A stretch of DNA of 64,000 nt from Clostridiaceae bacterium M8S5. Its GTDB lineage: Bacteria > Bacillota > Clostridia > Tissierellales > MCWD3. The translations under genes and the position numbers were made by a program. The notes below the pieces were generated by a model. That model was not told where the DNA came from, ran no database searches, and saw nothing but the letters and a program-made list of their open reading frames with translations. The DNA is taken from positions 620,001-684,000 of the forward strand of contig CP118523.1 of NCBI GenBank assembly GCA_029227815.1. Direction: 5' to 3'. This document shows, piece by piece, positions 43,571 to 52,835 of the stretch. Positions within the stretch are counted from its first letter, which is position 1, and every line of letters begins with the position of its first letter.

Positions 43571-45214
43571 ATGAATAAATCAAGATTTTCAAGGTATTTA
43601 GCAATTTTGCTATCATTATTTATACTGTTGACTAGTTCTACAGGATTTTGCTTAAGTAATGATAATGCTACAAGTAGTGCATCAACACAGAAAACGTTTA
43701 CATCGCAATTTTCGCAAAGATTTCCAGAAGAAGATCCAACAAGTAGAACATTAGCAAGAAGCAGAAGAGTATTTAAAGGCTACAAAGGACAGGGGAATAT
43801 GATTATTGAGAGCTATGGAGCAACAAGTGTGAAGATATATGTTAATGGAAATAAAATATCAATTCCAGCTGAGAAACTAAAGAATAAAACACCTATAGAG
43901 ATAGATATTAGTAAATACACTAGAAATGGAGATAATACGTTGAAGGTGTTGTCTGTTAAACCTGAAGGAACATATTTAAATGTAAGTATAGAGTATCCAA
44001 CATTGTCATATGGAAAGCCAGAGGATGTTGGTTTTAATTCAGATATACTAAGAGATATTGATAAGTACATAAACAATGAGATAAAAGAAGGATTTCCATC
44101 AGCAGTATTACTTGTAATGAAAGATGGAAAAATAATCAAAAACACTGCTTATGGATACAAGAAGAAATACGATCAAGGAACAATTATAGATGCTCCAGAG
44201 AAGACAACTATAGATACAATATATGATTTAGCTTCAAATACAAAAATGTACGCTACAAACATAGCCTTGTACAAGCTAGTTAGTGAAGGTAAAATTGATT
44301 TACAAGAATATGTTCACACTTATATACCTGATTTTAAACAAAATGGCAAGGATAAAATCAAAGTATTAAACCTTTTGACCCATACATCAGGGTTCGCACC
44401 TAGTGTTAAATTCTACAAGAAAGACAATGATTTAGGGGAAGAGTTCTTTTCGCAAGATAAAGAAAAAACATGTAAATTAATGTGTGAATTGCCACTAATA
44501 AATGAAGTAGGAAAAGTAACGAAGTATAGTGATTTAGATTTTATGGTATTAGGGTATATTATAGAAGAAGTAACAGGCCAGCCTTTAGATATATACATAG
44601 AAGAAAATATATATAGTAAATTAGGGTTAAAGAATACAATGTTTAATCCAACTAAAAAGGGGCTACAGGAAAAACAATTCGCAGCAACAGAAATATTTGG
44701 CAATACTAGAGCGGGAAGTGTAGATTTTGAGAATATTAGAAAACATACACTTCAAGGAGAAGTTCATGACGAGAAAGCTTATTATAGTATGGATGGGGTA
44801 TCAGGTCATGCAGGCTTATTTTCTACTACAAAAGATTTGGCAGTATTATGTCAATTAATATTGAACAAAGGTGGATACGGAGATGTTAAGATATTTGATG
44901 CAAATGTAGGAGATCAATTTGCTAAACCGTCATACAATAGTAACGTATATGGCGTAGGATGGAATAGAGCTGCAAATATGAATAGAATATGGATGTTTGG
45001 ACCATATGCTAGTAATTTAGCTATAGGACATACAGGATGGACAGGGACATTGACAGTAATTGACCCTAGACATGATTTAGCTATAGTATTACTTACAAAT
45101 AAGAAACATTCACAAATAGAAGATGGTAAATTCTTAGGTGATGGATTTCAAACAGGCAAATATGGAAGCATAGTATCAATGATATATGAAGCATTGCTAG
45201 AAAATAATAAATAA
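43571..45214 (+). CDS. Secreted serine beta-lactamase-like hydrolase (PBP4b/YfeW type)
   Basis: 547 residues with a signal peptide (RYLAILLSLFILLTSSTGFC). After a ~100-residue beta-sandwich-like N-domain comes a class C beta-lactamase fold: nucleophile SxxK in DLASNTKMYA, YxN-equivalent Tyr in TKYSDLDFM, and HTG in the KTG position (GHTGWTGT). YfeW/PBP4B-type proteins act as weak DD-carboxypeptidases or muropeptide hydrolases. RBS AGGAGG. Single gene with a strong terminator. Confidence 0.82.
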   Translation: MNKSRFSRYLAILLSLFILLTSSTGFCLSNDNATSSASTQKTFTSQFSQRFPEEDPTSRTLARSRRVFKGYKGQGNMIIESYGATSVKIYVNGNKISIPAEKLKNKTPIEIDISKYTRNGDNTLKVLSVKPEGTYLNVSIEYPTLSYGKPEDVGFNSDILRDIDKYINNEIKEGFPSAVLLVMKDGKIIKNTAYGYKKKYDQGTIIDAPEKTTIDTIYDLASNTKMYATNIALYKLVSEGKIDLQEYVHTYIPDFKQNGKDKIKVLNLLTHTSGFAPSVKFYKKDNDLGEEFFSQDKEKTCKLMCELPLINEVGKVTKYSDLDFMVLGYIIEEVTGQPLDIYIEENIYSKLGLKNTMFNPTKKGLQEKQFAATEIFGNTRAGSVDFENIRKHTLQGEVHDEKAYYSMDGVSGHAGLFSTTKDLAVLCQLILNKGGYGDVKIFDANVGDQFAKPSYNSNVYGVGWNRAANMNRIWMFGPYASNLAIGHTGWTGTLTVIDPRHDLAIVLLTNKKHSQIEDGKFLGDGFQTGKYGSIVSMIYEALLENNK

Positions 45215-45215
45215 T

Positions 45216-45257
45216 AAAAAAGGGATGCTGTAAATTACATAGCATCCCTTTTTAAAA
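45216..45257 (+). terminator. Strong terminator of the serine hydrolase gene
   Basis: AAAAAGGGATGCTGT / ATAGCATCCCTTTTT with a 7-nt loop. It lies 2 bp from the stop of the convergent Cys-rich peptide gene and could serve both. Confidence 0.9.
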
Positions 45258-45258
45258 A

Positions 45259-45387
45259 CTATTTAGGCCAAGTAAAAAAGCCTCTTACATAAACATGGTC
45301 CTCTGGCATACCGCCGCCACAAGCACAGTTGCATTTACATGCTAATAAAGATGAGTTGATTCTTTTTTGCTTAAGTAATTTTTTCAT
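45259..45387 (-). CDS. Short Cys-rich peptide, putative RiPP/bacteriocin-like precursor (copy 2)
   Basis: 42 codons behind AAAGGAG. Leader-like MKKLLKQKRINSSLLA precedes a CKCNCACGGG core and a tail ending VRGFFTWPK. It shares the MKKL-basic start and CxCxC cluster with the peptide at 14113-14253 although the rest differs. No modifying enzyme flanks it. It could instead be a metal-binding or coat peptide. Confidence 0.65.
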   Translation of the reverse strand: MKKLLKQKRINSSLLACKCNCACGGGMPEDHVYVRGFFTWPK

Positions 45388-45677
45388 TGATATTCTCCTT
45401 TCATTTTATTATATAACTTAGATACTGACAATCCGAAATTTGTTCCCAAATTAAGTGAATTTTATATTGTGCTATAAAGCATGGCTGGAGCTATTATGAT
45501 AAGTGGAGTTGTATTATGTCATGCATCTAATTCAATTACAGAATAACAATATATAAATAAATACCTATAAAGTATTAATGATTTTACAAAAATTTTCATT
45601 AAGATTTATTGACAAATGAGTCTATTTATATACGATGTTATGATAATATGATATTATATGTAAATGAGGTGATTAAA
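45388..45677. other. Interval between the Cys-rich peptide and the YaiI-family gene
   Basis: Carries the divergent upstream regions of both genes. A 21-codon ATG frame at 45481-45546 lacks an RBS and is not called. Confidence 0.35.
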
Positions 45678-46127
45678 CTGAGAGTATTGGTTGATGCAGA
45701 TGCATGTCCTGTAAAAAAAGAAATAGTTGATATAGCAAAAAAATTTGACATAAAAGTGATAATGTATATAGACACTAGCCATGTTTTAAACGATGGCTAC
45801 AGCGAAGTAGTTACAGTAGGGCAGGGTAAAGATGCAGTAGATATAGTATTAGTAAACAATATAGAAAAAGGAGATATAGTAGTAACAGGAGATTATGGAG
45901 TAGGGGCTATGGCACTATCCAAACAAGCTTTTGCTATAGATCAAAATGGCAGAGTATATACCACTGAAAATATAGACAGACTGTTATTTGAAAGACATAT
46001 TGCTCTAGAAAGCAGAAAGAACAAACAAAAATTTAAAAAACATAAAAAAAGACAAAAAGAAAACAACGAGAAGTTTAAAGAAGTATTTAAAAGAATATGT
46101 CAAGAAAACATAAATAAAAGAATATAA
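45678..46127 (+). CDS. YaiI/YqxD (UPF0178) family protein with probable CTG start
   Basis: About 149 residues. The family start M-R-[IV]-LVDADACPVK is matched here by LRVLVDADACPVKKE, whose first codon is CTG at 45678, 5 bp after a good GAGGTGA. In-frame ATG and GTG codons further upstream lack an RBS and would add residues alien to the family. Conserved DADACP and the GD-G block (IVVTGDYGVGAMALS) are typical; the fold is a PIN/NYN-like nuclease domain by family knowledge, function unproven. The C-terminus is very Lys-rich. Confidence 0.85.
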   Translation: MRVLVDADACPVKKEIVDIAKKFDIKVIMYIDTSHVLNDGYSEVVTVGQGKDAVDIVLVNNIEKGDIVVTGDYGVGAMALSKQAFAIDQNGRVYTTENIDRLLFERHIALESRKNKQKFKKHKKRQKENNEKFKEVFKRICQENINKRI

Positions 46128-46146
46128 CTTAAAAAAGGAGTTAATT

Positions 46147-46995
46147 ATGAAATCAAAAAAACTCATTATTGGCTTAGCGATAGTATTTATATGCGCTTTT
46201 TTATACTTTGAGAATAATAATATAGTAGTCACAAAGCAAATAATAGCCAGTAAAAAGTTACCCAAATCATTTGATGGATTCAAGATTGTGCAAGTGTCAG
46301 ATTTGCATAGTAAGATATTTGGTAAAGATAATAAAACCTTAACAAAAAAAATTAGAGAAGAAAAACCAGATATAGTAGTAATAACAGGAGACTTTATTGA
46401 TAGAAGAAGATATGATGAAGAAAAAAGTATGACGCTCATAAGAGGACTAAATAACGAATTTCCTATTTACTATGTAACAGGTAACCATGAAGGATGGTCA
46501 GGGAAATTTACTTCATTAGAAAAAAAGCTACTAGATAGTGGGGTTATAGTCATGAGAAATACTTCGCACAAAATAAGCAGAGGTAGTGATAGCATTACCA
46601 TTGCAGGGATAGATGACCCAGCATTTGAAGCCAAACAACACGAAAAAGAGGAAAAACTAAAGGATATAACTAGTAGAAGAATAAAAGAAGCTATAAAAAA
46701 AGATGATAAAAATTTTAAGGTTCTATTAACTCATAGACCTGAGAATTTTGATATATACGCAAAAAACAATATTGACTTAAGTTTAGCTGGACATGCACAC
46801 GGTGGGCAAGTGAGGTTACCATTTGTAGGAGGATTACTTGCACCTAATCAGGGGTGGTTTCCAAAGCTTACACAAGGGGTGCATACAATGGGAGATTCTC
46901 ATTTGATAGTATCAAGAGGATTAGGAAATAGTATCGTGCCTCTAAGGATATTTAACAGACCAGAATTGGTTGTAGTTTCACTTAAAGCAAAATAA
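46147..46995 (+). CDS. Metallophosphoesterase, membrane-anchored (YkuE/YaeI-like)
   Basis: 282 residues. N-terminal membrane helix (KLIIGLAIVFICAFLYF), then a calcineurin-like fold with VQVSDLHS, VVITGDFIDR, VTGNHE and AGHAHGGQVRLP, the metal-ligand motifs of the family. YkuE-type enzymes are linked to the cell surface and lipid metabolism. The next gene is an LTA synthase fusion 25 bp downstream, so they are probably co-transcribed and act on surface lipids or polymers. Confidence 0.9.
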   Translation: MKSKKLIIGLAIVFICAFLYFENNNIVVTKQIIASKKLPKSFDGFKIVQVSDLHSKIFGKDNKTLTKKIREEKPDIVVITGDFIDRRRYDEEKSMTLIRGLNNEFPIYYVTGNHEGWSGKFTSLEKKLLDSGVIVMRNTSHKISRGSDSITIAGIDDPAFEAKQHEKEEKLKDITSRRIKEAIKKDDKNFKVLLTHRPENFDIYAKNNIDLSLAGHAHGGQVRLPFVGGLLAPNQGWFPKLTQGVHTMGDSHLIVSRGLGNSIVPLRIFNRPELVVVSLKAK

Positions 46996-47020
46996 AACAA
47001 TAGTATCAAGGAGAATTATT

Positions 47021-49588
47021 ATGTACAAATCTAACATTAGAACTATAGAATTGATTTTAATATCATTATTAGGAGCAATAAAATTAACTATATTTTATAG
47101 GTTAATAGGCTACAGTTCAAATATAGTATCTGTAGTAGCTGGAGTACTATTTATAATAGCAGTATTTATGTTATTAGATTTATTGAAAGAGAAGTTAAGA
47201 GATTCGATATTTTTTATATTTTATATACTATTTTCAGTATTAGCATTTGCAGATGTAGTATTCTTTAACTATTTTAATCAGCTTACATCTATAGTAGTTG
47301 TAGCACAAACAAGTCAGCTAGGAGCAGTAACTGATTGTATAAAATATCTACTTAAGATTAAGTATTTTGTATTACTTTTAGACATACCAGTTATATTGAT
47401 ATATTTGATAATGAAGTACAAAAACAGAGCCAAAGAAAGTTATATATATAGAGGGCTAAAAAAAGCGAAATTACCTGCATTAATTGCATGTTTAATGTGG
47501 ATATCATTTTTAGTAATTGTTGATAAGTCAAGTGAAAATATCAGTTTTAGAAAACAAGAATTCTTCACATATCATGCAAATGACTTGTTTGTAAATATTA
47601 TATCTGACAGCAATAATATAGAAAATGAACAAGAAATGATTTATGCTTTATCTATGCTAAAGAAAAATGGCAATGATGATAAATATAATGGGATAGCATT
47701 AGGCAAGAATTTAATAGTGATACAAGTAGAGAGCTTACAGAATTTTGTAATAGGAAGAGAGTACAATAATCAAGAGTTAACTCCAAACCTCAATAGATTA
47801 TTATCAAAAGATAGCTTTTATTTTGATAGATACTATCAGTTATTAGGCAGAGGAAATACATCTGATGCAGAATTTACAACACATAATTCATTATATCCTG
47901 CAATGGACGGACAAACATACACTAAATATCAGGATAATGAATACTATGGGTTGCCGTGGTTATTAAGGGATATTGGATATAGCACTACAGCTATGCATGG
48001 ATATAAGGGAGACTTTTGGAATAGAAAAAATGCTTATCCAAAACAAGGTTTTCAGAAATTCTATGATAGCGATGATTATACAACTACCAAGCCTATAGGG
48101 TTTGGAATAAATGATAAGGAGTTTTTTAGTCAATCTATAGACTATATTAAGCAATTAAAAGATCCATACTATGCATTTTTAGTGACATTAACGAGTCATA
48201 CACCGTATGAAATGCCAGAAGATACTATAGATATAACTCTAAAAGAAGAAGATGAAGGAACTCTATTTGGTAAATATCTTCAATCAATAAACTATGTAGA
48301 TAAAGCTATAGGTGAGTTCATACAAAATCTAAAAGATCAAGGGCTTTATGAAGATACTGTTATAGCAATATATGGAGATCATTATGGACTATCATTACTT
48401 GATGAAACAAATAAAGAGAAGCTTACCAAATATTTAGGCAAAGAATACAAGTTTGATGAAATGATGAGAATACCATTAATAATACACGTACCCGATTCAG
48501 GAATTAATGAAAAAATAACTACAGTAGGTAGTGAACTAGACTTTTACCCTACAATATTGAACTTATTTGGGTTAGAAAATAAAAAAGGTTTGATGCTAGG
48601 ACAAGATTTAGTAAACGCCAAAAGTGGATTTGTAGCCCAACAAACATATATGTTGAAGGGATCATTCATAAAAGACGGCATGATATTTAATATGTCAAGA
48701 GATGGAATCTACAAGCATAGCAAAGCTTGGAATTATGATGATAATAGCAATTTAGATATTAACACTTGTAGAGATTATTATAAAAAAGCAATAAAAGATA
48801 TAAACTTATCTAATTATATATTAAAAAATGATCTAGCAAGAACAAAACAAGAAACAGACAATCGCAAATTAAACAACTTGAAAGATAATCCCAATCTTAT
48901 AGCACATGCTGGGGGAAGTTTAAAAGGACAGTCTTATACTAACTGTCTAGAGGCATTGAACAATAGTTACAAAAACAATTTTAAGCTTATGGAGCTGGAT
49001 TTTGAATGGACCACAGATGAAAGATTAGTTTGCCTTCATAGCTGGGATGGGTTTGCCAAAAAATTTTTCAATCATGAATCAGGCATATATAGCTATGAAG
49101 AATACAAAAATTTCACAATGATTAACGATTGGCATCAACTTGATTTAGAAAGCTTAGTAGACTGGATAAGAGAGCATAAAGATGCAAAAATCGTAACAGA
49201 CGTAAAAAAAGACAACAAAAAAGCACTGCAGATAATCAGCAAAAAATATCCAGATATATTAGGCAGTATAATACCACAAATATATTCTTTAGATGAATAT
49301 ATAGCTGTGCAAGGATATGGTTATAAAGATATTATATTGACGCTATATATGTCAAATTATAGTGATGAACAGCTTATAGATTTTGTTAATAGGCATGACA
49401 TATACGCTATAACGATGCCACTTGAAAAGGCTAAAACAGAGTTACCTAAAAAGCTAGGAGATTTAGGTGTATACACTTACACACATACAATCAACAATAT
49501 AGAAGATACAAAAGTTCTTGAGCAAAATGGAATAGATGGGTTTTACACAGATAATTTAGTACCAAAGGATATGGAAAATAGAGGGTAA
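47021..49588 (+). CDS. LTA synthase-type sulfatase fused to a glycerophosphodiester phosphodiesterase domain
   Basis: 855 residues. About five membrane helices in 1-170, then an LtaS-like extracellular alkaline-phosphatase-fold domain (~230-560): LIVIQVESLQNFVIG with the metal-binding Glu, and the nucleophile Thr280 in GRGNTSDAEF. YGDHYGLSL is a further metal site. From His629 (NLIAHAGGSLKG) to the end is a GDPD-type TIM barrel (MELDFEWTTDERLVCLHSW). LtaS polymerises glycerol phosphate from phosphatidylglycerol; the fused hydrolase could trim or recycle such units. The combination in one chain is unusual to me. Confidence 0.88.
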   Translation: MYKSNIRTIELILISLLGAIKLTIFYRLIGYSSNIVSVVAGVLFIIAVFMLLDLLKEKLRDSIFFIFYILFSVLAFADVVFFNYFNQLTSIVVVAQTSQLGAVTDCIKYLLKIKYFVLLLDIPVILIYLIMKYKNRAKESYIYRGLKKAKLPALIACLMWISFLVIVDKSSENISFRKQEFFTYHANDLFVNIISDSNNIENEQEMIYALSMLKKNGNDDKYNGIALGKNLIVIQVESLQNFVIGREYNNQELTPNLNRLLSKDSFYFDRYYQLLGRGNTSDAEFTTHNSLYPAMDGQTYTKYQDNEYYGLPWLLRDIGYSTTAMHGYKGDFWNRKNAYPKQGFQKFYDSDDYTTTKPIGFGINDKEFFSQSIDYIKQLKDPYYAFLVTLTSHTPYEMPEDTIDITLKEEDEGTLFGKYLQSINYVDKAIGEFIQNLKDQGLYEDTVIAIYGDHYGLSLLDETNKEKLTKYLGKEYKFDEMMRIPLIIHVPDSGINEKITTVGSELDFYPTILNLFGLENKKGLMLGQDLVNAKSGFVAQQTYMLKGSFIKDGMIFNMSRDGIYKHSKAWNYDDNSNLDINTCRDYYKKAIKDINLSNYILKNDLARTKQETDNRKLNNLKDNPNLIAHAGGSLKGQSYTNCLEALNNSYKNNFKLMELDFEWTTDERLVCLHSWDGFAKKFFNHESGIYSYEEYKNFTMINDWHQLDLESLVDWIREHKDAKIVTDVKKDNKKALQIISKKYPDILGSIIPQIYSLDEYIAVQGYGYKDIILTLYMSNYSDEQLIDFVNRHDIYAITMPLEKAKTELPKKLGDLGVYTYTHTINNIEDTKVLEQNGIDGFYTDNLVPKDMENRG

Positions 49589-49655
49589 ATAATAAACTTA
49601 AGAGTTTTTGAGAAATACAATGTTAATAGATAATATTAGTAAGTAGGAGGAGTAT

Positions 49656-49853
49656 ATGTATATTATACTGTTCGTAATATCAACGATATTTTTTGGATTA
49701 CTAGGTCTTGGAATGAAACTAGGTATAGCAGGCTTTATTTTTGGAGGTTTATTTATTGTTGTATATCAGTTGCAAGTTATAATTGGCATGCTTAAAAATA
49801 AAAATCCAGATACTAAAAAAACTTCTGGATATTCATATAAATCGAGATATTAA
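49656..49853 (+). CDS. Small membrane protein, unknown function
   Basis: 65 residues with two hydrophobic segments (YIILFVISTIFFGLLGLGM and IAGFIFGGLFIVVYQLQVII) and a short basic-polar tail. A strong RBS (AGGAGGAG) supports it as real. Located after the LTA synthase fusion. Confidence 0.6.
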   Translation: MYIILFVISTIFFGLLGLGMKLGIAGFIFGGLFIVVYQLQVIIGMLKNKNPDTKKTSGYSYKSRY

Positions 49854-49911
49854 TCAGTTGCAAAAATCATACAAAGGTAACTATAACTTAAACCATATTC
49901 TATAAAGAAAT

Positions 49912-49940
49912 AAAGGGATATCATCAATAGACATCCCACT
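49912..49940 (-). terminator. Weak terminator of the chitinase-like gene
   Basis: On the minus strand GGGAT...ATCCC with a 13-nt loop, then TTTATTTCTTT. Confidence 0.5.
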
Positions 49941-49951
49941 ATCAGATAGAG

Positions 49952-51301
49952 TTAACCAAGTACTTTCCAAGAACCAGAGCCATCTTTACTAGGGGCTTCA
50001 CCTTTTGAGTATCTAGTAGCTTCAAACAATAAGCCTCTATAAGTTACTTTATCACCAAGTACATATTCTCTATCTTTACTCCATCTTCTTATATCCTCAG
50101 ATTTTCTTCTATTAGGTCCTTTGCCAGTTTGGAAGTCTGGAGAATGATTATAATCATTAAATAATTTACAGAACTCATAGTCTGTTTGTTCGATACTACT
50201 GCATGAACCGTATACAGTTTCACTTGGACCGCTATAACAAGGATGATCTCTATTGAGTGACCACATAGAAATTATACCTAGTTTATTTTGCCTTGCAAAA
50301 TCCATTACAATTTTTGCATCGCTTATATAGAATTTTTCAGTAGGAACATCATTTACACCAATCATAGGAGTTATTCCTATCATACCCCATAGTTGCTGAT
50401 CAGAGTGAGAAAACTGATTGTCTTGATATATTTTCTTGAGTTGCTTATGAAGGATGGCAGCTGCTTGTATAGAGTATTGCCCCATCTTGTCAACGATACT
50501 CGGAGCAGCTTTCTTTCCAAAGTTCATAGTCTTAATATTATAACCTCTTATCATTAAATCCTGATCTAATGCATGCTGAACAACTTGTAATCCATCAGAA
50601 GTAAGACCAGAAGGTAAAACAGGAAGAGTTATCCATATTGAAAGACTATATCTTTCAACAAACAAAGATTCTTGGAGTTGTTTCAATGCTCTGAAATTTC
50701 TAATTAGAGATGCAGTATCTCTAACCCACTTGTTATCAATGTCAATATTTATATGGGTCAATTTGTAAGCCTTAATAAACATTTCGTATTGTTTTCTTAA
50801 AGCCTTGGAATCAGGAGCAGTTGCCCAAATAGGGGTGTTGGCATAGCCACCAAAAGATACCATTACATCTCCACCCATATTTCTGATTTCTTTAATTTGT
50901 TTAATAACAGATTCATCATTTATGTCTAAACTACCGTTCCAACAAGGCTTGCATGTTGTACTATTTTCTGACACAACATAGCTTAGATTATAATAAGGTA
51001 AATTTGTTGTCATCGAACTCTTCTCAAAGTTATAAGGGACAGATACATAAGGAACAAAACATTCATTTGGCCAACGATTACCTCGACCAACATCAACTTT
51101 AGAGTAATCAGGAATAACAACATTATTTAAGATTGTATAGTTAGGTAATAAATCATCATAATAAGTATTTAGCTCCATTCCATATGGATGATATTGATAA
51201 TTTAAAGGTGGTATATTAGAATATGGAATATATGGGTTATACATTTGATTTACAAAATATCTATAGTAAGGCATATATGGATACAGATAATAGTAGTACA
51301 A
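49952..51301 (-). CDS. Chitinase-like (GH18-related) protein with Tyr/Pro-rich N-terminus and CBM5/12-type tail
   Basis: 449 residues from a TTG start behind AGGAGG. Residues 1-60 are Tyr/Pro/Asn-rich with no signal peptide, as in spore-coat proteins. Residues ~100-400 resemble a GH18 barrel (GGDVMVSFGGYANTPIW, then THINIDIDNKW where GH18 enzymes have DxxDxE). The catalytic Glu position seems to be Asp, so activity is doubtful. The C-terminal ~45 residues ([20 protein letters not shown]...GSWKVLG) form a CBM5/12-type chitin-binding module. A spore-coat or exosporium role is inferred. Confidence 0.75.
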   Translation of the reverse strand: MYYYYLYPYMPYYRYFVNQMYNPYIPYSNIPPLNYQYHPYGMELNTYYDDLLPNYTILNNVVIPDYSKVDVGRGNRWPNECFVPYVSVPYNFEKSSMTTNLPYYNLSYVVSENSTTCKPCWNGSLDINDESVIKQIKEIRNMGGDVMVSFGGYANTPIWATAPDSKALRKQYEMFIKAYKLTHINIDIDNKWVRDTASLIRNFRALKQLQESLFVERYSLSIWITLPVLPSGLTSDGLQVVQHALDQDLMIRGYNIKTMNFGKKAAPSIVDKMGQYSIQAAAILHKQLKKIYQDNQFSHSDQQLWGMIGITPMIGVNDVPTEKFYISDAKIVMDFARQNKLGIISMWSLNRDHPCYSGPSETVYGSCSSIEQTDYEFCKLFNDYNHSPDFQTGKGPNRRKSEDIRRWSKDREYVLGDKVTYRGLLFEATRYSKGEAPSKDGSGSWKVLG

Positions 51302-51451
51302 TGAAAAAACCTCCTAAGCATAATGATTTTGAACATAATATCTTATAGTATTAATATATCCGTTTAGAAATCTAGTGTTACAAAATGAATACTATAAAAG
51401 TATATTGAGATGATAATATATAGTGAAATAAGATTAAAAAAGGATGATTAG

Positions 51452-52510
51452 ATGAAGCTAGACAAAAATATAGTAGTAGTTGGGTTAAGTGGTGGTGTAG
51501 ATAGTACCGCCACAGCATATTTATTAAAGAAAAAAGGATACAATGTAATAGGACTTACAATGAAGCTTCATAGTAATTTAACTGACACAACGCTAAAGGA
51601 TGCTGAGTATGTTGCTAAAGTATTAGATATACCACATCACATAGTTGATTTGACTAAACTATTTAAAGAAAGAGTAATAGATTATTTTTCACACGAATAC
51701 TCAAGTGGGAGAACCCCAAATCCATGCGTTCAGTGTAATAAGTATATAAAATATGATGAGTTTATAAAAGAAGCTAAGAGATTAAAGGCTCACTATGTAG
51801 CGACTGGTCATTATGTAAACATTAAGTATGATGAATATTTAAAAGAATATAAGATACTAAAGCATAAGATAAATAATAAAGATCAGACATATTTAATGTA
51901 CAACTTAACACAAGATACCTTAAAACATCTGAAGTATCCATTAAGTAAGTTTGAGTCAAAAGAACAGGTAAGAGAATTGGTAAAAGAAATAGATAGTGAC
52001 CTCTACAAGAGAAAAAACAGTGTTGGTATTTGTTTTATAGGCGATAAAAACTACGGAGGGTATTTGCAAAGGATGTATGGCTATAAAAATAAGAGAGGGT
52101 CATTTGTTGATATAGAGGGAAATATATTAGGAGAGCATAACGGAATATTTAATTATACAATAGGTCAAAGAAGAGGGCTTGGTCATAAATACAATAAAAA
52201 AATGTACGTAATAGATATAAACGTACACAAAAATGAAATAGTTTTAGGTAGTGATAATATGACGTATGTAAACGGTGTAATAGCATCTGATTTTAATTTT
52301 ATTTCTAATAAAACAGACTACAACAATACTGACATGGTAGCAAAGATATGTCAATGGGGTTATTCAATACCTTCTACTATTTATCTGGAGAATAACAATC
52401 TAATAGTAAAGTTTAAACAAAAACAGAGAGCAGCAGCAATTGGCCAATCTGTTGTTTTGTATAATGAAGCAGAGCTTATAGGAGGAGGAGTTATATCAAA
52501 TACCATTTAG
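51452..52510 (+). CDS. mnmA: tRNA-specific 2-thiouridylase
   Basis: 352 residues, full length. PP-loop VVGLSGGVDSTATAY, catalytic Cys in TPNPCVQCNKYIK, second active-site Cys in SVGICFIGDKNYGGYL, plus GHYV and KDQTYLMYNLTQDTLKH. It thiolates U34 of Lys/Glu/Gln tRNAs with sulfur from IscS/TusA-like donors. No cysteine desulfurase gene is adjacent. A second mnmA-like paralogue is common in clostridia, so whether this is the main one cannot be told. Confidence 0.92.
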   Translation: MKLDKNIVVVGLSGGVDSTATAYLLKKKGYNVIGLTMKLHSNLTDTTLKDAEYVAKVLDIPHHIVDLTKLFKERVIDYFSHEYSSGRTPNPCVQCNKYIKYDEFIKEAKRLKAHYVATGHYVNIKYDEYLKEYKILKHKINNKDQTYLMYNLTQDTLKHLKYPLSKFESKEQVRELVKEIDSDLYKRKNSVGICFIGDKNYGGYLQRMYGYKNKRGSFVDIEGNILGEHNGIFNYTIGQRRGLGHKYNKKMYVIDINVHKNEIVLGSDNMTYVNGVIASDFNFISNKTDYNNTDMVAKICQWGYSIPSTIYLENNNLIVKFKQKQRAAAIGQSVVLYNEAELIGGGVISNTI

Positions 52511-52520
52511 TAACAAATAA

Positions 52521-52566
52521 AAGGGGCAAACTCAGAAGCACATAGAGTTTGACCCTTCTTTGTTTT
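52521..52566 (+). terminator. Terminator of mnmA
   Basis: AAGGGGCAAACTC pairs with GAGTTTGACCCTT (one mismatch), followed by T-rich sequence. Confidence 0.8.
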
Positions 52567-52695
52567 TGACCACTGTTTATATTAAATTAATAAAATAAAC
52601 CCATTAGATAAATTCAATTAGTTAAACTTTGGGTTTGAACTATTGTCATCTACTATAGTATAAAGTTAAGTGTTACACAGCTTAAATATTAAGTT

Positions 52696-52782
52696 TTAGC
52701 AATAACTACAGAAAAGAATTACAAGTAATAGGAAGAAAAATAATAATTCGCTTCCTCCTTCATAACATTTACCATCAGCCAT
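52696..52782 (-). CDS. Tiny hydrophobic Cys-containing peptide, coat-like (copy 1)
   Basis: 28 codons behind GAGGTGA. Polar start MADGKCYEGGSE then LLFFFLLLVILFCSYC. The hydrophobic block is almost the same as in the neighbouring peptide at 52836-52958, so both are real. Such tiny proteins in clostridia are usually found with spores; function unproven. Confidence 0.65.
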   Translation of the reverse strand: MADGKCYEGGSELLFFFLLLVILFCSYC

Positions 52783-52835
52783 TTTTTCTTCACCTCTATT
52801 TAAATTATTAATTAGTTAATTGAGAATATTTGTGC

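Noticed and set aside
45481..45546. 21-codon ATG frame before the YaiI-family gene
   Set aside because: No RBS and no conserved feature.
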